From Prochilodus magdalenae (Eukaryota > Chordata > Actinopteri > Characiformes > Prochilodontidae): DNA of 64,000 nt. Made by a program: the position numbers and the translations under genes. The stretch covers positions 62,001 through 126,000 of the forward strand of contig JAMWET010000629.1 of NCBI GenBank assembly GCA_024036415.1, read 5' to 3'. Below the pieces are notes generated by a model. It had not been told where the DNA came from, did not search any database, and worked only from the letters and a program-made list of their open reading frames with translations. How positions within the stretch are numbered: the first letter of the stretch is position 1; each line of letters starts with the position of its first letter. Shown here in pieces: positions 42,901 to 53,420 of this stretch.

Positions 42901-44484
42901 TGCTATCTTAAGGCACGAAACGTATGTCCCAAATTTATATGCACATCAGAAATAAAATAAAACAATGAAACGTATGGCTGTCGTTTCGTGCTCATGATTA
43001 TATGACCATATGATTAGATTTCTGTAACTGTCCATGAACTTGCTGGAACTTGCTTTAGTTGGTAATTCATGGTGCTGGGTGTAATATGTAACACTATTAA
43101 ATACCAAAGATGCTTTATGTACACTCGATGTGTACACTCTATATGTACAAGTTATTTACATGCTATGGTGTAGGAGTTAGGCAAGCTGTCTCCCCAGGAG
43201 ATCAACTGAGGGTAAATAATGGAACGATGCATAGTTTTTGATGCACTATACATTGACATTCCAAAAGCCATGGGATAGCAGTATGTAAACTGATTATGAA
43301 GTGGCGTTACCTCAGGGGATGACCTGGGATGACCTTGACTGGGCTTAAGTCAGACAAATGTGCAGTCCACACTATTCATCAGAACTTTCCAGAATGCTTC
43401 TTGAATGGCATGGTGTATTATACTGCTGGAATGTCCCATCATTTTGGGGGTACATGAAGTCCATCAAGGGCTAAAAATGGTCACCAAGCAATAAAACATA
43501 GCAGCCAACAGTCAAGGAGGTTTTGGGGTGGATCAGTGAACAACTACAGTCCATGGCTTCATGGGGTCTGCCCCACACATAAACCCTACAATAACCCAAA
43601 ACAACTGGGTCCCATTTGCTGCTCCTCGATTGTCCCGCTGGCAACCTTTGTCCCTTTCAAAACTGGGCATGAGCTGATATAATAGGCACTTTAAGGAGTA
43701 AAGATCATCGTGAGATTTCCATGTTTACTCTCATTTCATTTTTTTTCCATTAAAAAAAAAATATATAAACAAACATAGTCTCGTTCGGTTGAGCTCATGT
43801 GGTCACATGTACTGTAAGATGGATTTTCCATGAAAAACCATTAGCAGCTGGTGACACTGCGGTTCAGTCAAAGACCAGCCAACCCTACTACTGAACATCA
43901 GTGTATGACTGTGTTATGTGTAATTGTGACAATATGGAAATCATAATAATAATGCAATAATGAAAGAATCAGTGCCATGCACAACCACAATGGCTGCTTT
44001 GACCATGATTACACAGGCACTCCTTTACTAAAGCTCTCAGCTGGGAGAGTAGTGTACAAATTGGCCAGTGTTCATGTCTGCGGGCCCTGAGGGAAGTCGT
44101 GCAGATGTTTGCCTTTCTGGCCTTCTACACTCCACCACCTCCGAGCCACCCGGCCAGTCTCTGTGCTCGAGGCCCATCTGTAAACACTAATCAGAGCAAA
44201 ACACACACCCTCTCTCTCTGTGAGGTTGAATCAGGTTTTGATGTGATGTCGTGTGACCATCCTGCTGGTTACAGTTTGTTTGCCTGTGCAGCAGTTTACG
44301 CTTGTTCTTGGACCACTGTCTATTTAAACTACTGAAGCGACAACTGTGCTAGTGTCACCAGGCCAAAACAGACACATACAATACACAACACATAATATTA
44401 CAGACTATGTGCAGTAAAAGCAGACTCTGTTGTGGACCTTCATTCAAGGGTTGTGTTGTTTGTAATTAGATTTATTGTCAAATT
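42901..44484. other. Gene-free stretch
   Basis: No gene, RNA or recognised mobile element. A short A-run lies near 43753. An ORF at 44099-44335 has no domain. Confidence 0.45.
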
Positions 44485-44762
44485 AATAATCAGATAAATA
44501 GTTGCACCCAGAAGGAATCAGCCGACAGGAATTAAACTTTTTTTTGACATTGTGAGACATGCAGGTGATTGAAGTTTCACGCTCGGCAGCGCATGTGACG
44601 TAAGCAAGGACAACTCTTATCACTGTACCTGACTGACACAATAGCCATGATTGCGGGCATTCAGCAAATAGTGGTGTCCTGCATGAGTTATACTGTTCGA
44701 GCCAGCACCATTAACAGCTGCACAATGCAGGACTACATGCAGGCAGTATTGACGATTGCCAC

Positions 44763-45232
44763 TGTCAGGATTAATAAAGTAAAAGCTAAAAGTCAGGTGA
44801 TATGCATTAGACAGATTAGTAATCAACCACAGCGGCATAAACCAGGCAAACATTATCAAGGGGACAAGGCAGGGAGAATAACGAGAGAGGCAGGCAGGGG
44901 CTGAGAACCAGAGAGCTGGAGATACAGGCAGACAAATCCAAAGGATATAGACAAAAGCGTAAACCAGTAAACAGATGGGGGATACAATACCAGAAGGGCA
45001 AAACCAACCAGCAACCAGATCAAATTGGGAGAACCGGGAGAGAGCGAGTCAGAACCAAAGAGAAGTGAAAACCAGAGAACATAAACAAGGAAGGCAAAAG
45101 AGAATGCTCAGTATGCAATCTGGGTTTGGCAATACTTTGCAGAGTGCATAGTGGTGAAATGGTAATGGAAGTGGTAACGAACTCTGGGACATGGAGTTCG
45201 GGAGATCAGGGAAACCCGGAGGCGTGAAAACA
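44763..45232 (-). mobile_element. LTR-like segment inserted in family B
   Basis: Starts TGTCAGGATTAATAAAG and ends GAAAACA, i.e. TG...CA. Read on the minus strand it has T-rich 'TTGTTTATGTTCTCTGG-TTTTCACTTC' blocks, 'TTGTCTATATCCTTTGG', and ends with 'TTTACTTTATTAATCCTGACA', where TTTATTAA sits in the poly(A) signal region. It interrupts continuous family B sequence. I see no clean target duplication. It is probably a solo LTR. Confidence 0.5.
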
Positions 45233-45335
45233 ACGCGTCAACGTCACCACAGACTGCAGTGGTGTCGTGTCACACTGTCATGGAGTAGCTTACAATGGCA
45301 GCGGGCCATCTTCAGTGACGAGTCACACTTTTGTC

Positions 45336-46329
45336 CGCAACACTTTACAGTAAGTTTTGACTAACTAACATGAACTAATGCATTAGGTAACATGAACAAG
45401 ACATGAACTAATACAGAAACAATAGTCAGCTAATGCTAAGTAAACATTTAACTACTGCAGTAATTAATGTTGGCTTCACATGAAATGTTGACATAATTTA
45501 ATTAAATGATGCATTTGTTAACATGAACAACCACTTTTCATGTACTGCTTGATGGGTTTTCACTTTACATCAGGCATATTAAATTCACTGAACAAAACCT
45601 TATAACTGTTTGGTAATGTTTAATAGATGATAGCAATGCATTACCAAGGCAAATTGTTATAGCATATTGTTTTCTCTGAGTAGTTTCCTTTAATGGAAAT
45701 AATATACAGAATCAGAGTTTATATTTATAATTTTAAATGATATATGTGGTTGCTATAGTGATATAGTGGTTGGTGTAGCTCAGCGGATAACACCACTACC
45801 CTCCAGGGAACCACCACCACATGAGGGAGACTAGGGTTCGATTCCTGGTCTAGGTGACTATGCTGTGCTACACCAATAAGAGTCCATGGGCAAGACTCCT
45901 AACACCACACTGGCCTACCTGTAATATGATTAACCTTGTAGGTCGCTCTGGATAAGAGCGTCAGCTAAATGCTATTAATGTAAATGTAAATTAAGCATAT
46001 TATTAAGTGTCATTAAAGCCAATGAAGGCTTTTCTTACCAGTAACCAATCACGTATGACTACAGTACATGAAAATGACTTGTAGTTATTACTTGTATGCT
46101 TAAAATTAGTTAACCATTATTAATATAGTACTAAGTGGTTGTTCATGTTAACAAATGCATCATTTTAATTCAATTATGTCAACATGTGAAACCAACATTA
46201 ATTAATGCAGTAGTTAAATGTTTACTTAGCATTAGCTGACTATTGTTAATGTATTAGTTCATGTCTTGTTCATGTTAACTAATGCAGTAGTTCATGTTAG
46301 TTAGTCAATACTTACTGTAAAGTGTTACC
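45336..46329. mobile_element. hAT-like MITE copy 2 with ~190-bp inverted arms
   Basis: Left arm 45336-45530 and right arm about 46133-46329 are inverted copies ('AACACTTTACAGTAAG', 'GACTAACTAACATGAACTA', 'TTAACTACTGCAGTAATTAA'). The 8-bp CTTTTGTC occurs at 45328-45335 and again at 46330-46337. Uninterrupted family B copies have this site once, so this is an exact target duplication of the hAT length. No transposase is present. A family D SINE sits inside. Confidence 0.9.
45766..45991 (+). mobile_element. Family D SINE copy 5
   Basis: Full length: 'TTGGTGTAGCTCAGCGGATA' with A box, B box 'AGGGTTCGATTCCTGG', 'TGCTACACCAATAAGAGTCC', tail 'CTCTGGATAAGAGCGTCAGC' and AATGTAAATGTAAA. The youngest layer of the nest. 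Confidence 0.92.
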
Positions 46330-46530
46330 CTTTTGTCTTGGTGGAGACGACCAACAGCTCTGTGTGCAGAGGCACTGCGGTCAGCACCTAGATGACCGGT
46401 TTGTTGTCATGCATCCAGATGGACTGGTGTATCTCCGCTTCCACCGTTAATTTGCAGGAACATGCATGAGAATATTTAAGATACATGGGATGGATCATAA
46501 CAGGTCACACAAACCCTACAATCCCATATA

Positions 46531-47000
46531 TGGTATAGTGACTCATCGGACCACTTCTCATGCTAGTTCGCAGATGTCCAGTTAGCAACCTCAAGAGCCC
46601 GGGTGAGGCGCTGCCTCTGGTATCACGGTGTTAACAGAGACAGGGTCTTCTGCTCCCGTATCCCATAGAAGCTGCACTGACCTGTAGAATGTGCGTGTGG
46701 GGCTCCCTGCATAGAATGAGGTTGTGATTTATGATGTATCTAAACCTTCAGAGGTCCACGACTTTCTGCCAGACAGTGGCGAGACTCAAAGAAATGTCCC
46801 TGCAACCCCGTACAATCCTGCCGGAGTCCGAGTAGAGTCCCTGAGGTGTGTCTCTTAGGGTCACATCCTGTTCCCCAGAGACACCAGAGCAGAGAGACTG
46901 AGCTCTGCTGCATCTTTCTTCCCAGCACAGCGGTTCTCCACATGTGCCCCTGACTCCTTGTGCTCCTTCTCATGCTGACCATGGCTGCAGATGCCAGCAA
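46531..47000 (-). pseudogene. Tc1-like transposase fragment (third family)
   Basis: Minus-strand translation of about 46700-46535 reads 'CSFYGIREQKTLSLLTP', stop, 'YQRQRLTRALEVANWTSAN', stop, 'HEKWSDESLY'. This is the Tc1/mariner region leading into the first catalytic Asp (the usual form ends in W-x-DES). One stop is TGA where CGA (Arg) is usual and the other is TAG where Trp is usual. Upstream, 'GRIVRGCRDISLSLATVWQK' resembles the transposase N-terminal HTH. The downstream catalytic part is missing where family B sequence begins. Confidence 0.65.
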
Positions 47001-48289
47001 GAAGGCTACATATGCCACTGAAGCCCATTCCCTTGGCCATACATGCTGCCTCTGGCGTTCAGCCTCACTGGGCCGGCCTCGCTGTCAAGTCTCCTTCTGA
47101 AGTCTTTGCAACTGATCTTCTCCACTCCTCGTGCTTGCAGACCCCACCATGTCACCTCTGCTTCTTGGTACTGCCATTCTTCTCCAAAACACTAGAGGAA
47201 AGGCCATGCTAGTATCGACACCACTATGGCTTTAAGATGGAGTAGGAGACGTGGGAAGCATCATGCTTAAGAAGGGACGTCTTTTATTAAACACAGGAGC
47301 CAAGATAACTACCACCAGTGCTACTGGACTCCCAAGATAGCAGGGATATCACAGTGGCATGAATCCCAGGAGTCTTGGATGCTACCATGCCATCCCGGTT
47401 TACATTCTGGGGCACCTTCTAGTCATGTAATAGTGATGGCTTACATTATCTTCACCTGGAAGAATGAAGAACTCATTTAAGAAGTTTTCTGAATGGATGA
47501 GTTTAGAACAACTTGTGCTGAAATGATATGCTGGGCTAAATTATCAACTAAAATATTAGAACTGGTGTTTCAAACTTTCTGGGCAAAAGCCGGTTCTTAT
47601 CTCCTGTTCCCAGACACGAAGACCTTTCTGTACTCCGATTTTTTTATTTTTTGCCTGATTTTAAGAAATAGCTCCTGTTCTCTTTCCAGGCCAAGCCTAG
47701 CCAGTCTGACAGTGCGCTGCTATGCAATTGCTTTTTAAAAGGATTGCAGCAGTCAAGTAAGCCAGTGAAATGCAACGTATTGTTTCTTTACAGCACAGGC
47801 ACAAAGATTTAAATAGCTTTTAACAGCGGTGAGAGGAAAAAGGAAAGAGCAGTAATGTGAAGAGTTTCTGCAGAATAGGTGTGCCAGGGTGAGAAACCAC
47901 ACACCACAGGCTGCATTCATCACACCTTCTTCACTTGCTAAGTTTCATTAGGGAGACTAGATGTGCATGAGCAGCAGTTTGGGCATGGCAATATCTCTTC
48001 TTAGTCCTAGTTAGATACAGCTGTGTGGGGGGGGGAGCACAGAGCAGCTATGCTTAAGAAGAAGTATGAGTATTTGTCAAAATCAGGCTCAATTAAAAGT
48101 GAATGTATGAAGCCAAAAGGTTCCCTGGGCTTGGAGGTTTGTGAGCAGTGTGTGTGGTGCGGATTAGCAGAACCCACCATGTCTGTGTGACCTTCTGGCT
48201 CTCCCATTTTAGTTCTGCTGTAATAGCCAGGCCTGCCGGAGTCACTGCTGCACTCTGTTAACACCATATAGTGTGTTCAGGTCTTCTGT
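47001..48289. other. No supported gene
   Basis: Unclassified. Short ORFs (46991-47212, 47493-47738, 48007-48267) have no recognised domain. A G-run lies at 48026-48035. Confidence 0.45.
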
Positions 48290-48742
48290 CAGAGCAAACA
48301 GTCTGTCTGTTCTCTTTGTCTGAGCTGAACTGCTGCCCATCCTGTGTGGCCTGATGCTGTTGCTACATCTGTTCTGTCTGGGAGCCACTGGGAGCCTTTT
48401 ACCACCACGGAGCTCCTGGCTGTCCTGCACTGTGGAAGCTTGGCCTGCGCCTGCTGACCCATCTTATGAACCACCAACATAATTACAGACTAATCAGACA
48501 TTACACTCTCCTTTCTAGGGCTGTCTTGTATCTGGTGTTGACCCGAGGAGGATGGGTTCCCCCTTTGAGTCTTGGTTCCTCTTGAGAGTTCTTCCTTCCT
48601 AACTAAGGGAGTTTTTCCTTGCCACTGTTGCCCTCGGCTTGCTCACTGGGGGCTCGAACACCTGATTCTTTGTAAAGCTGCTTTGTGACAACATCTGTTG
48701 TAAAAAGCGCTATAACAAATAAATGTTGATTGATTGATTTTC
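48290..48742 (+). mobile_element. L2-type LINE 3' end
   Basis: The tail 'GAGTCTTGGTTCCTCTTGAG', 'GGAGTTTTTCCTTGCCACTG', 'GGCTTGCTCACTGGGGGCTC' and 'AAGCTGCTTTGTGACAACAT' ends '...AATAAATGTTGATTGATTGA'. The upstream ~250 bp ('GCTGAACTGCTGCCCATCC') parallels the copy at 62.57 kb. No intact coding sequence. Confidence 0.75.
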
Positions 48743-49274
48743 TGAATGTCTCAAAAACTAAATCTGGGGGTCCCTGAAAATGATGATTTTAATGCTGTCT
48801 GTAAGGGGAAATAGATGAACAAATACAGATTCAGGGTGCTGTTTTTCAGCGTTCTCCCCCGAGCGATCAGCAAGCCTCTGTCTTTAACACTGGTAGCTAA
48901 ATAAACATGCAGCACTGATCTGCCTCAGGTGGTGCTGTGACAGTGGGCTCAATGAGTTGATCCTTCATAGCCTATTAACTTCGTAACTATGCCTGATACC
49001 TCTGAATGTCACAGCATGTTTGTAAATCTGAACCTGTCCAGTTTCCCAAACGACTGCTGCAAAGAGTTAGCGAAATGATATGGAGGAGGGCATGTGTAAG
49101 CTTTCCTAAAAAGTAGGTGCACAAGTGAATAATAGAACATGTTGAACTCATCAGCACAGCTATGGTGAGTAAGTTAATGCGGGACCCCCCCAGATACCCC
49201 AGTGGGATATTTCACGTGTAGCTCTGCACATCTTTCTCCACATCAGTCCTCTTTTGTACATATCTTGTCTCAAG
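48743..49274. other. No gene seen
   Basis: Unclassified. Confidence 0.5.
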
Positions 49275-49832
49275 TGTCTTACTAACAGAGAGACATCAGT
49301 AGTTTATCTTACTTTATAAGATACAGGAGCATGAAATCAAAGACCACCAGATTACAGAACAGTTTCTACCCTCAGGCCATCAGAGCTCTGAACCGTTCTC
49401 TCATACTCATCCGCTACCAGCATCTGACCAGTCCTGAGTAGTCCATGCTCAGTCCTCTTACCTACAAGATGACCACCAGAACATTACAGACTGCTCAGCT
49501 GAATATGTACACTGTGTGTGTGTGTGATACACTTATGCTTTATTTGAATCTATAATTGCTGCTGTTGAACAGTTCCGTCATTTGCACTAACACCGCATAC
49601 CGTGCATATGTTCTGTTCCTGCACCTTCAGACTTATATAGCATATATTGTACATTTTCTAAATTTATTTACTTACATATATTTTTCTTCCCTCTAGTCTT
49701 TTCTTTCTTATTTAGTACTTAGTATTTATATTGTAATGGTTTAGTACTGAAGTTCAGGAGCGAGTGCAGAGCACTTGTACAGTAACTGCTTGTTTCTCTG
49801 TGCATATGACAGTAAAGGCTTGAATCTTGTAT
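49275..49832 (+). mobile_element. Non-LTR retrotransposon 3' end (Rex1-like)
   Basis: Bases 49325-49441 encode a C-terminus 'RSMKSKTTRLQNSFYPQAIR' then 'ALNRSLILIRYQHLTSPE' and TAG, resembling LINE ORF2 ends. A ~390-bp 3' UTR follows with 'GGAGCGAGTGCAGAGCACTTG' and a terminal 'ATGACAGTAAAGGCTTGAATC', the usual end of Rex1-like fish LINEs. Strongly 5'-truncated. Confidence 0.65.
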
Positions 49833-50021
49833 TCTAGCATGAAGTTATTCAGTAAAACCTATCCATCCATCCATATGGGTCACATTAAAGTGGCCTGATA
49901 AACATCATTAGAGATCCGCAGGCTGACCTGAGAACAACAAGCCATTCAACATATCAGATGGCACCTTCATACACTTTCATTTACAGACACACTCCTGGAT
50001 TTTATCTCTCTCCTTCTGTGC

Positions 50022-50111
<90 letters not shown>
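50022..50111. repeat. (CT)n-(TA)n compound microsatellite
   Basis: CT run to about 50050 and then about 29 TA units. Family A copy 5 sits at its right edge, with more TA beyond it at 50641-50655. Confidence 0.97.
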
Positions 50112-50112
<1 letters not shown>

Positions 50113-50114
<2 letters not shown>

Positions 50115-50640
50115 GGGGTTGGACAATGAAACTGAAACACCTGTCATTTTAGTGTGGGAGGTCTCATGGCTAAATTGGACCAGCCTGGTGGCCAATCTTC
50201 ATTAATTGCACATTGCACCAGTAAGAGCAGAGTGTGAAGGTTCAGTTAGCAGGTAAGAGCACAGTTCTGCTCAAAATACTGCAATGCACACAACATTATG
50301 GGTGACATACCAGAGTTCAAAAGAGGACACATTGTTGGTGCACGTCTTGCTGGCGCATCTGTGACCAAGACAGCAAGTCTTTGTGATGTATCGAGAGCCA
50401 CGGTATCCAGGGTAATGTCAGCATACCACCAAGAAGGACGAACCTCCACCAGCATCACGTAGTGACCTGGCCACTATCCTGCAAGAAGAATGGCTTAAAA
50501 TCCCTCTGACCACTGTGCAGGACGCAGTATATGTCAAGATGAACTGACGCTGTATTGGCCGCAGAAGGAGGCCCTACACCATACTAATAAATGATTGTGG
50601 TCTAAAACCAGGTGTTTCAGTTTTAATTGTCCAACCCCTG
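50113..50640 (+). mobile_element. Family A Tc1/mariner deletion derivative, copy 5
   Basis: Inserted in a TA microsatellite: (TA)n, GA, element, TATATATA. Ends CAGGGGTTGG and CCAACCCCTG. Length 528 bp. It carries the shared deletion, the intact HTH ORF and the 'GACGCAGTATATG' variant, plus a private 11-base loss ('ATATGTCAAGATGAACTGACG'). Confidence 0.92.
50298..50462 (+). CDS. HTH-only transposase remnant ORF, 54 aa (family A copy 5)
   Basis: Same ORF with His at residue 11 and Thr as last residue, as in copy 4. Stop TAG at 50460-50462. Confidence 0.42.
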   Translation: MGDIPEFKRGHIVGARLAGASVTKTASLCDVSRATVSRVMSAYHQEGRTSTSIT

Positions 50641-50867
50641 TATATATATATATATGTATATCTTTTTTCCTCTCTCCTTCTGTTCATTTCTCTCTATCTC
50701 CCTTTCTTTCTAACTCCCCTTCTCCCTCACTCCCTCTACCCTTGTCTTCTTTTTCTCCTTTTCCCACCTTATCTCCCTCTTCCTTTCTCTTGTGCTCCCT
50801 CCCTCCCTCTCCCTCTCTCTCTCTCTCTCACACACACTCTCACCACACACACACACACACACCCTCC
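50641..50867. repeat. TA and CT/CA-rich low complexity
   Basis: TA run 50641-50655, then pyrimidine-rich sequence with a CT run at 50809-50829 and a CA run at 50845-50861. ORFs across it are artefacts. Confidence 0.9.
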
Positions 50868-52140
50868 TTACAGTTTTTCCCAAATGTTTAAACACTTTAT
50901 AAGAAACTTGGCTCAGTTTGCAAAAGTCTAAACACAAACTCAAAATAATAACTATGTTTCTGAAACTCCACTAATCTCTATTGAAATCAATCCCCCCAAC
51001 ATAACATCATCAGAACTACATGTATATGTGATACAAACGTAACCTGTTTTATGTAGTTTGTTGCAAAACTGTCATTTCACCATGTCAGTACAATGAGACC
51101 TCACCAAATAGCGGGGGAAAACGCCTTGCATGGGGAATCCATCCTTTGCAGTCATCTGTGTGGATGTCATCACATGCATCCTTCATTGCTTAAAGTAGCA
51201 TCACACACTTGTTCATGCACTTTCCACCTCCTTTCAGAAAAGAATCCCTCTATTGGTTTGGGAAATGGGGAATAGGTGCAGCACAACAAATTGTGGATTG
51301 TTAGTGAACCAGTCATGGACCAGAGCGACCCAGTGGAAACATTATCCCAAATGATAACTTAGGAGAGCTGCTCTGGTTCCTTTTCCTGTGGAAGGTTGAG
51401 GAGGTTTTCATATGATACCAAATGAGGAGTGTTATGAGGACAGAGTTGTGCATGGTGATGTATGACCCCACTGTGACCAATGACAGGATACACTGTGATG
51501 TTTCCATCACACTGCCCAAGGACCTTGCCAATGATGTTTCTCCCAATGATGCCAATGATGTTCTGCTTCATCCTCAGCTGGTGTCATTTCAAGACACCAT
51601 CGATTGTGGACAGGCTGACCTGGTCAGTGTTTGTGAAGTGAACAGTGTCTTCCAGGACTCTGTCTCTGATTTCCCTCAGGGTGCTGAAACTTTTTTCCAA
51701 AACCATGTTTACTATGGTGGGCTCTTGTTCAGTTGTGAATTTCTGGCGTCTGCCACCTCTTGCTGGCCGTCTTTCTATTCTGAGAAAAGTATATACACAC
51801 ACATTAGGATACGTATTTTACTACATTGCTACTTGAAACCATAAAGTTTCCCATAATTACTGTAGAACTAATCAATGGTTACTTCCCTATTCTCTTCTCT
51901 AAAAGCCCGGATAACCGAGGCTATTCTAAAGCGGCTCAAATTCGTCTGGACTTGACACCCAGCTTTAGTCATGGTTAGGCCATGATTGGTTACATGGTCC
52001 ACTAACGTTGCACATATCTCTTTTAAAAGATTGACTCACCTCTGCCTTCTTCCTCCTCCTCCTCTTCCTCCTCCTCCTCTTCGACCTGCTAGGCCTCCTC
52101 TTACTCTCACTCTTCCGCTGTGCTCATGCTGCTCCATCAT
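50868..52140 (-). mobile_element. IS630/Tc1-type transposon, degraded
   Basis: Holds a transposase pseudogene on the minus strand. The left end 'TACAGTTTTTCCCAAATG' followed by 'TTTAAACAC' looks like a terminal repeat. I could not find its convincing partner on the right; a weak candidate lies near 52640-52680. Confidence 0.6.
51080..52140 (-). pseudogene. IS630-type DDE transposase pseudogene with intron
   Basis: In minus-strand order: a start codon at 52140 and a Gly/Arg-rich N-terminus; a TGA (52036-52038) where Arg is usual; 'ICATLVDHVTNHGLTMTKAG' and 'TNLSRFRIASVIRAFREENR' (HTH region); an apparent 107-bp intron (51780-51886) with acceptor TTTTCTCAG but donor GG instead of GT; 'IERRPARGGRRQKFTTEQEP' and 'TLREIRDRVLEDTVHF', 'VSLSTIDGVLK'; a deletion of the first catalytic Asp region; 'GNITVYPVIGHSGVIHHHAQ' (second Asp region altered); 'YSPFPKPIEGFF' carrying the catalytic Glu; and 'DDCKGWIPHARRF' before a terminal frameshift. 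Clearly dead. Confidence 0.85.
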
Positions 52141-52680
52141 CTTGCCTAACACCTGTATCAGTCACTTGAGGCCTCTTTTAAACTCAACAAATGATTGAAG
52201 AATTCTACTAATTAAGTTTGCACAGGTGCAACTTGCATGAGACTATTTGGTATTTAGGATTTTGCATTGTAGGTTAGTGTTTCTTAGGTGACCGTGTGCT
52301 TAATGATGCAGTGTCTGTTTAGTGATTTGTAAAGCTGTGATTTAGAATGATATCTAAGTGAGAACATATGGAACTGTGCTTAGAGTTATCAGTCTGGAGT
52401 CACAATGTTGACACATGAGCTTCATGAATTTGGATTTGTGTGCACAGTTCCACAGTTTGTGTGTATACAATGTGGAAAAACTGCAATAAGTGCTCCCTCT
52501 CTCCCAAAGTTCCAAGATTAGTTTCCAACTATTGACTACCAGTGTTGGTACCAGTGTTTCTCTGGGATCTAGGGTGATTGACCTCACCTAGAGAAGCTGG
52601 GAAATTGTGTATATTTTTTATGATTTGTCAAATCGTGTTTTAGTGTATTAACAGTCTGTAATTGGTTAAGTATTTCCACC

Positions 52681-52682
<2 letters not shown>
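52141..52682. other. Possible upstream flank of the IS630-type element
   Basis: No gene. It may include the untranslated side of the transposon, but the boundary is unresolved. Confidence 0.35.

Positions 52683-52714
<32 letters not shown>
52683..52714. repeat. (GT)n microsatellite
   Basis: Sixteen GT units. Confidence 0.97.
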
Positions 52715-52715
<1 letters not shown>

Positions 52716-53128
52716 ATTGCCTACATTATTCAGTAATATCAGTGTCTTACTCTCAAATCAATTGTAATTTGAATCTACAGCATGATGCATATGTCTCCAT
52801 AACAGCCTGACAGCCGAGACAGATACAGAGATACATGTTATTGATTATTCTCATGTTTGACCATCAAGAGCGTTTTTCTAGGGACAGTATTTTAGTGAAA
52901 CAAAGCTGTTATGGTGAAAACACTGCTATAGCAAATGAATAGTGCACATGTGATGTCTGTTACTGGGATTCAGGTTTGGATTTCACTCAGGAATAGAGTT
53001 TGGACATGTGTATGTGGTTTTGTTGTGTTTTGTAGGAGCAGAAATGTCCTGTCCACGTAGGAAAACATGAAACCTACAATGAAGTAGTAGTACTGTGCTG
53101 GGTTTAGCTTTAAATGCAAGTTATATAT
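52715..53128. other. No gene seen
   Basis: Unclassified. Confidence 0.5.
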
Positions 53129-53347
53129 ATCGTCGCTGTCCAATGAAAAACATGTATCTCCATTTTTGTTGATTTTTACTTTTATGCCTCATTTGATCAC
53201 ATGAGCTGCTGTTTACACCATGTGAAAATTCCATGAAGAATGGACCAACAGAAATGGCCCAAAACTGCTTGGAAAGATGTCTGGTTCCATTGACTTCCAT
53301 TCAAAATACATGAGGTTTTTGGCCTGTTTTTCTTTGGACAGCGATAT
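53129..53347. mobile_element. Family C foldback MITE, copy 4
   Basis: Ends 'ATATCGTCGCTGTCCAATG' and 'CTTTGGACAGCGATAT', with 'GCCTCATTTGATCACATGAG' and 'TCCATTGACTTCCATTC' inside. It lacks about 30 bp of the right arm ('CTCCTGTAAAGTTGCC' type block). Flanked by TATATA on both sides. Confidence 0.87.
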
Positions 53348-53385
53348 ATATATATATATATATATAGATAGAGATAGATAGATAG

Positions 53386-53420
<35 letters not shown>
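53342..53420. repeat. (TA)n-(GATA)n compound microsatellite
   Basis: TA run 53344-53366 continuing into GATA units to about 53420, starting exactly at the MITE terminus. Confidence 0.95.

Larger units (their letters stand above)
44485..46530 (+). mobile_element. Family B deletion derivative, copy 6, with nested insertions
   Basis: Left end 'AAATAGTTGCACCCAGAAGG'. The head ('GCAAGGACAACTCTTATCAC', 'GCAGGACTACATGCAGGC') is followed by an LTR-like insertion. It resumes at 45233 with 'CAACGTCACCACAGACTGC' and 'TCTTCAGTGACGAGTCACAC', is interrupted by the hAT-like element, and resumes at 46330 with 'TTGGTGGAGACGACCAAC' and 'AGATGACCGGTTTGTTGTC'. It passes the family B internal junction and stops near 46530 without a right end. 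Total family B sequence is about 580 bp. Confidence 0.8.

Noticed and set aside
45766..45991. tRNA gene suggested by A and B boxes
   Set aside because: The tRNA-like head is followed by the SINE body and L2-type tail, and the same unit recurs five times. It is a SINE.
51422..51844. 140-codon plus-strand ORF
   Set aside because: Antisense to the IS630-type transposase pseudogene, whose motifs are clear on the minus strand.
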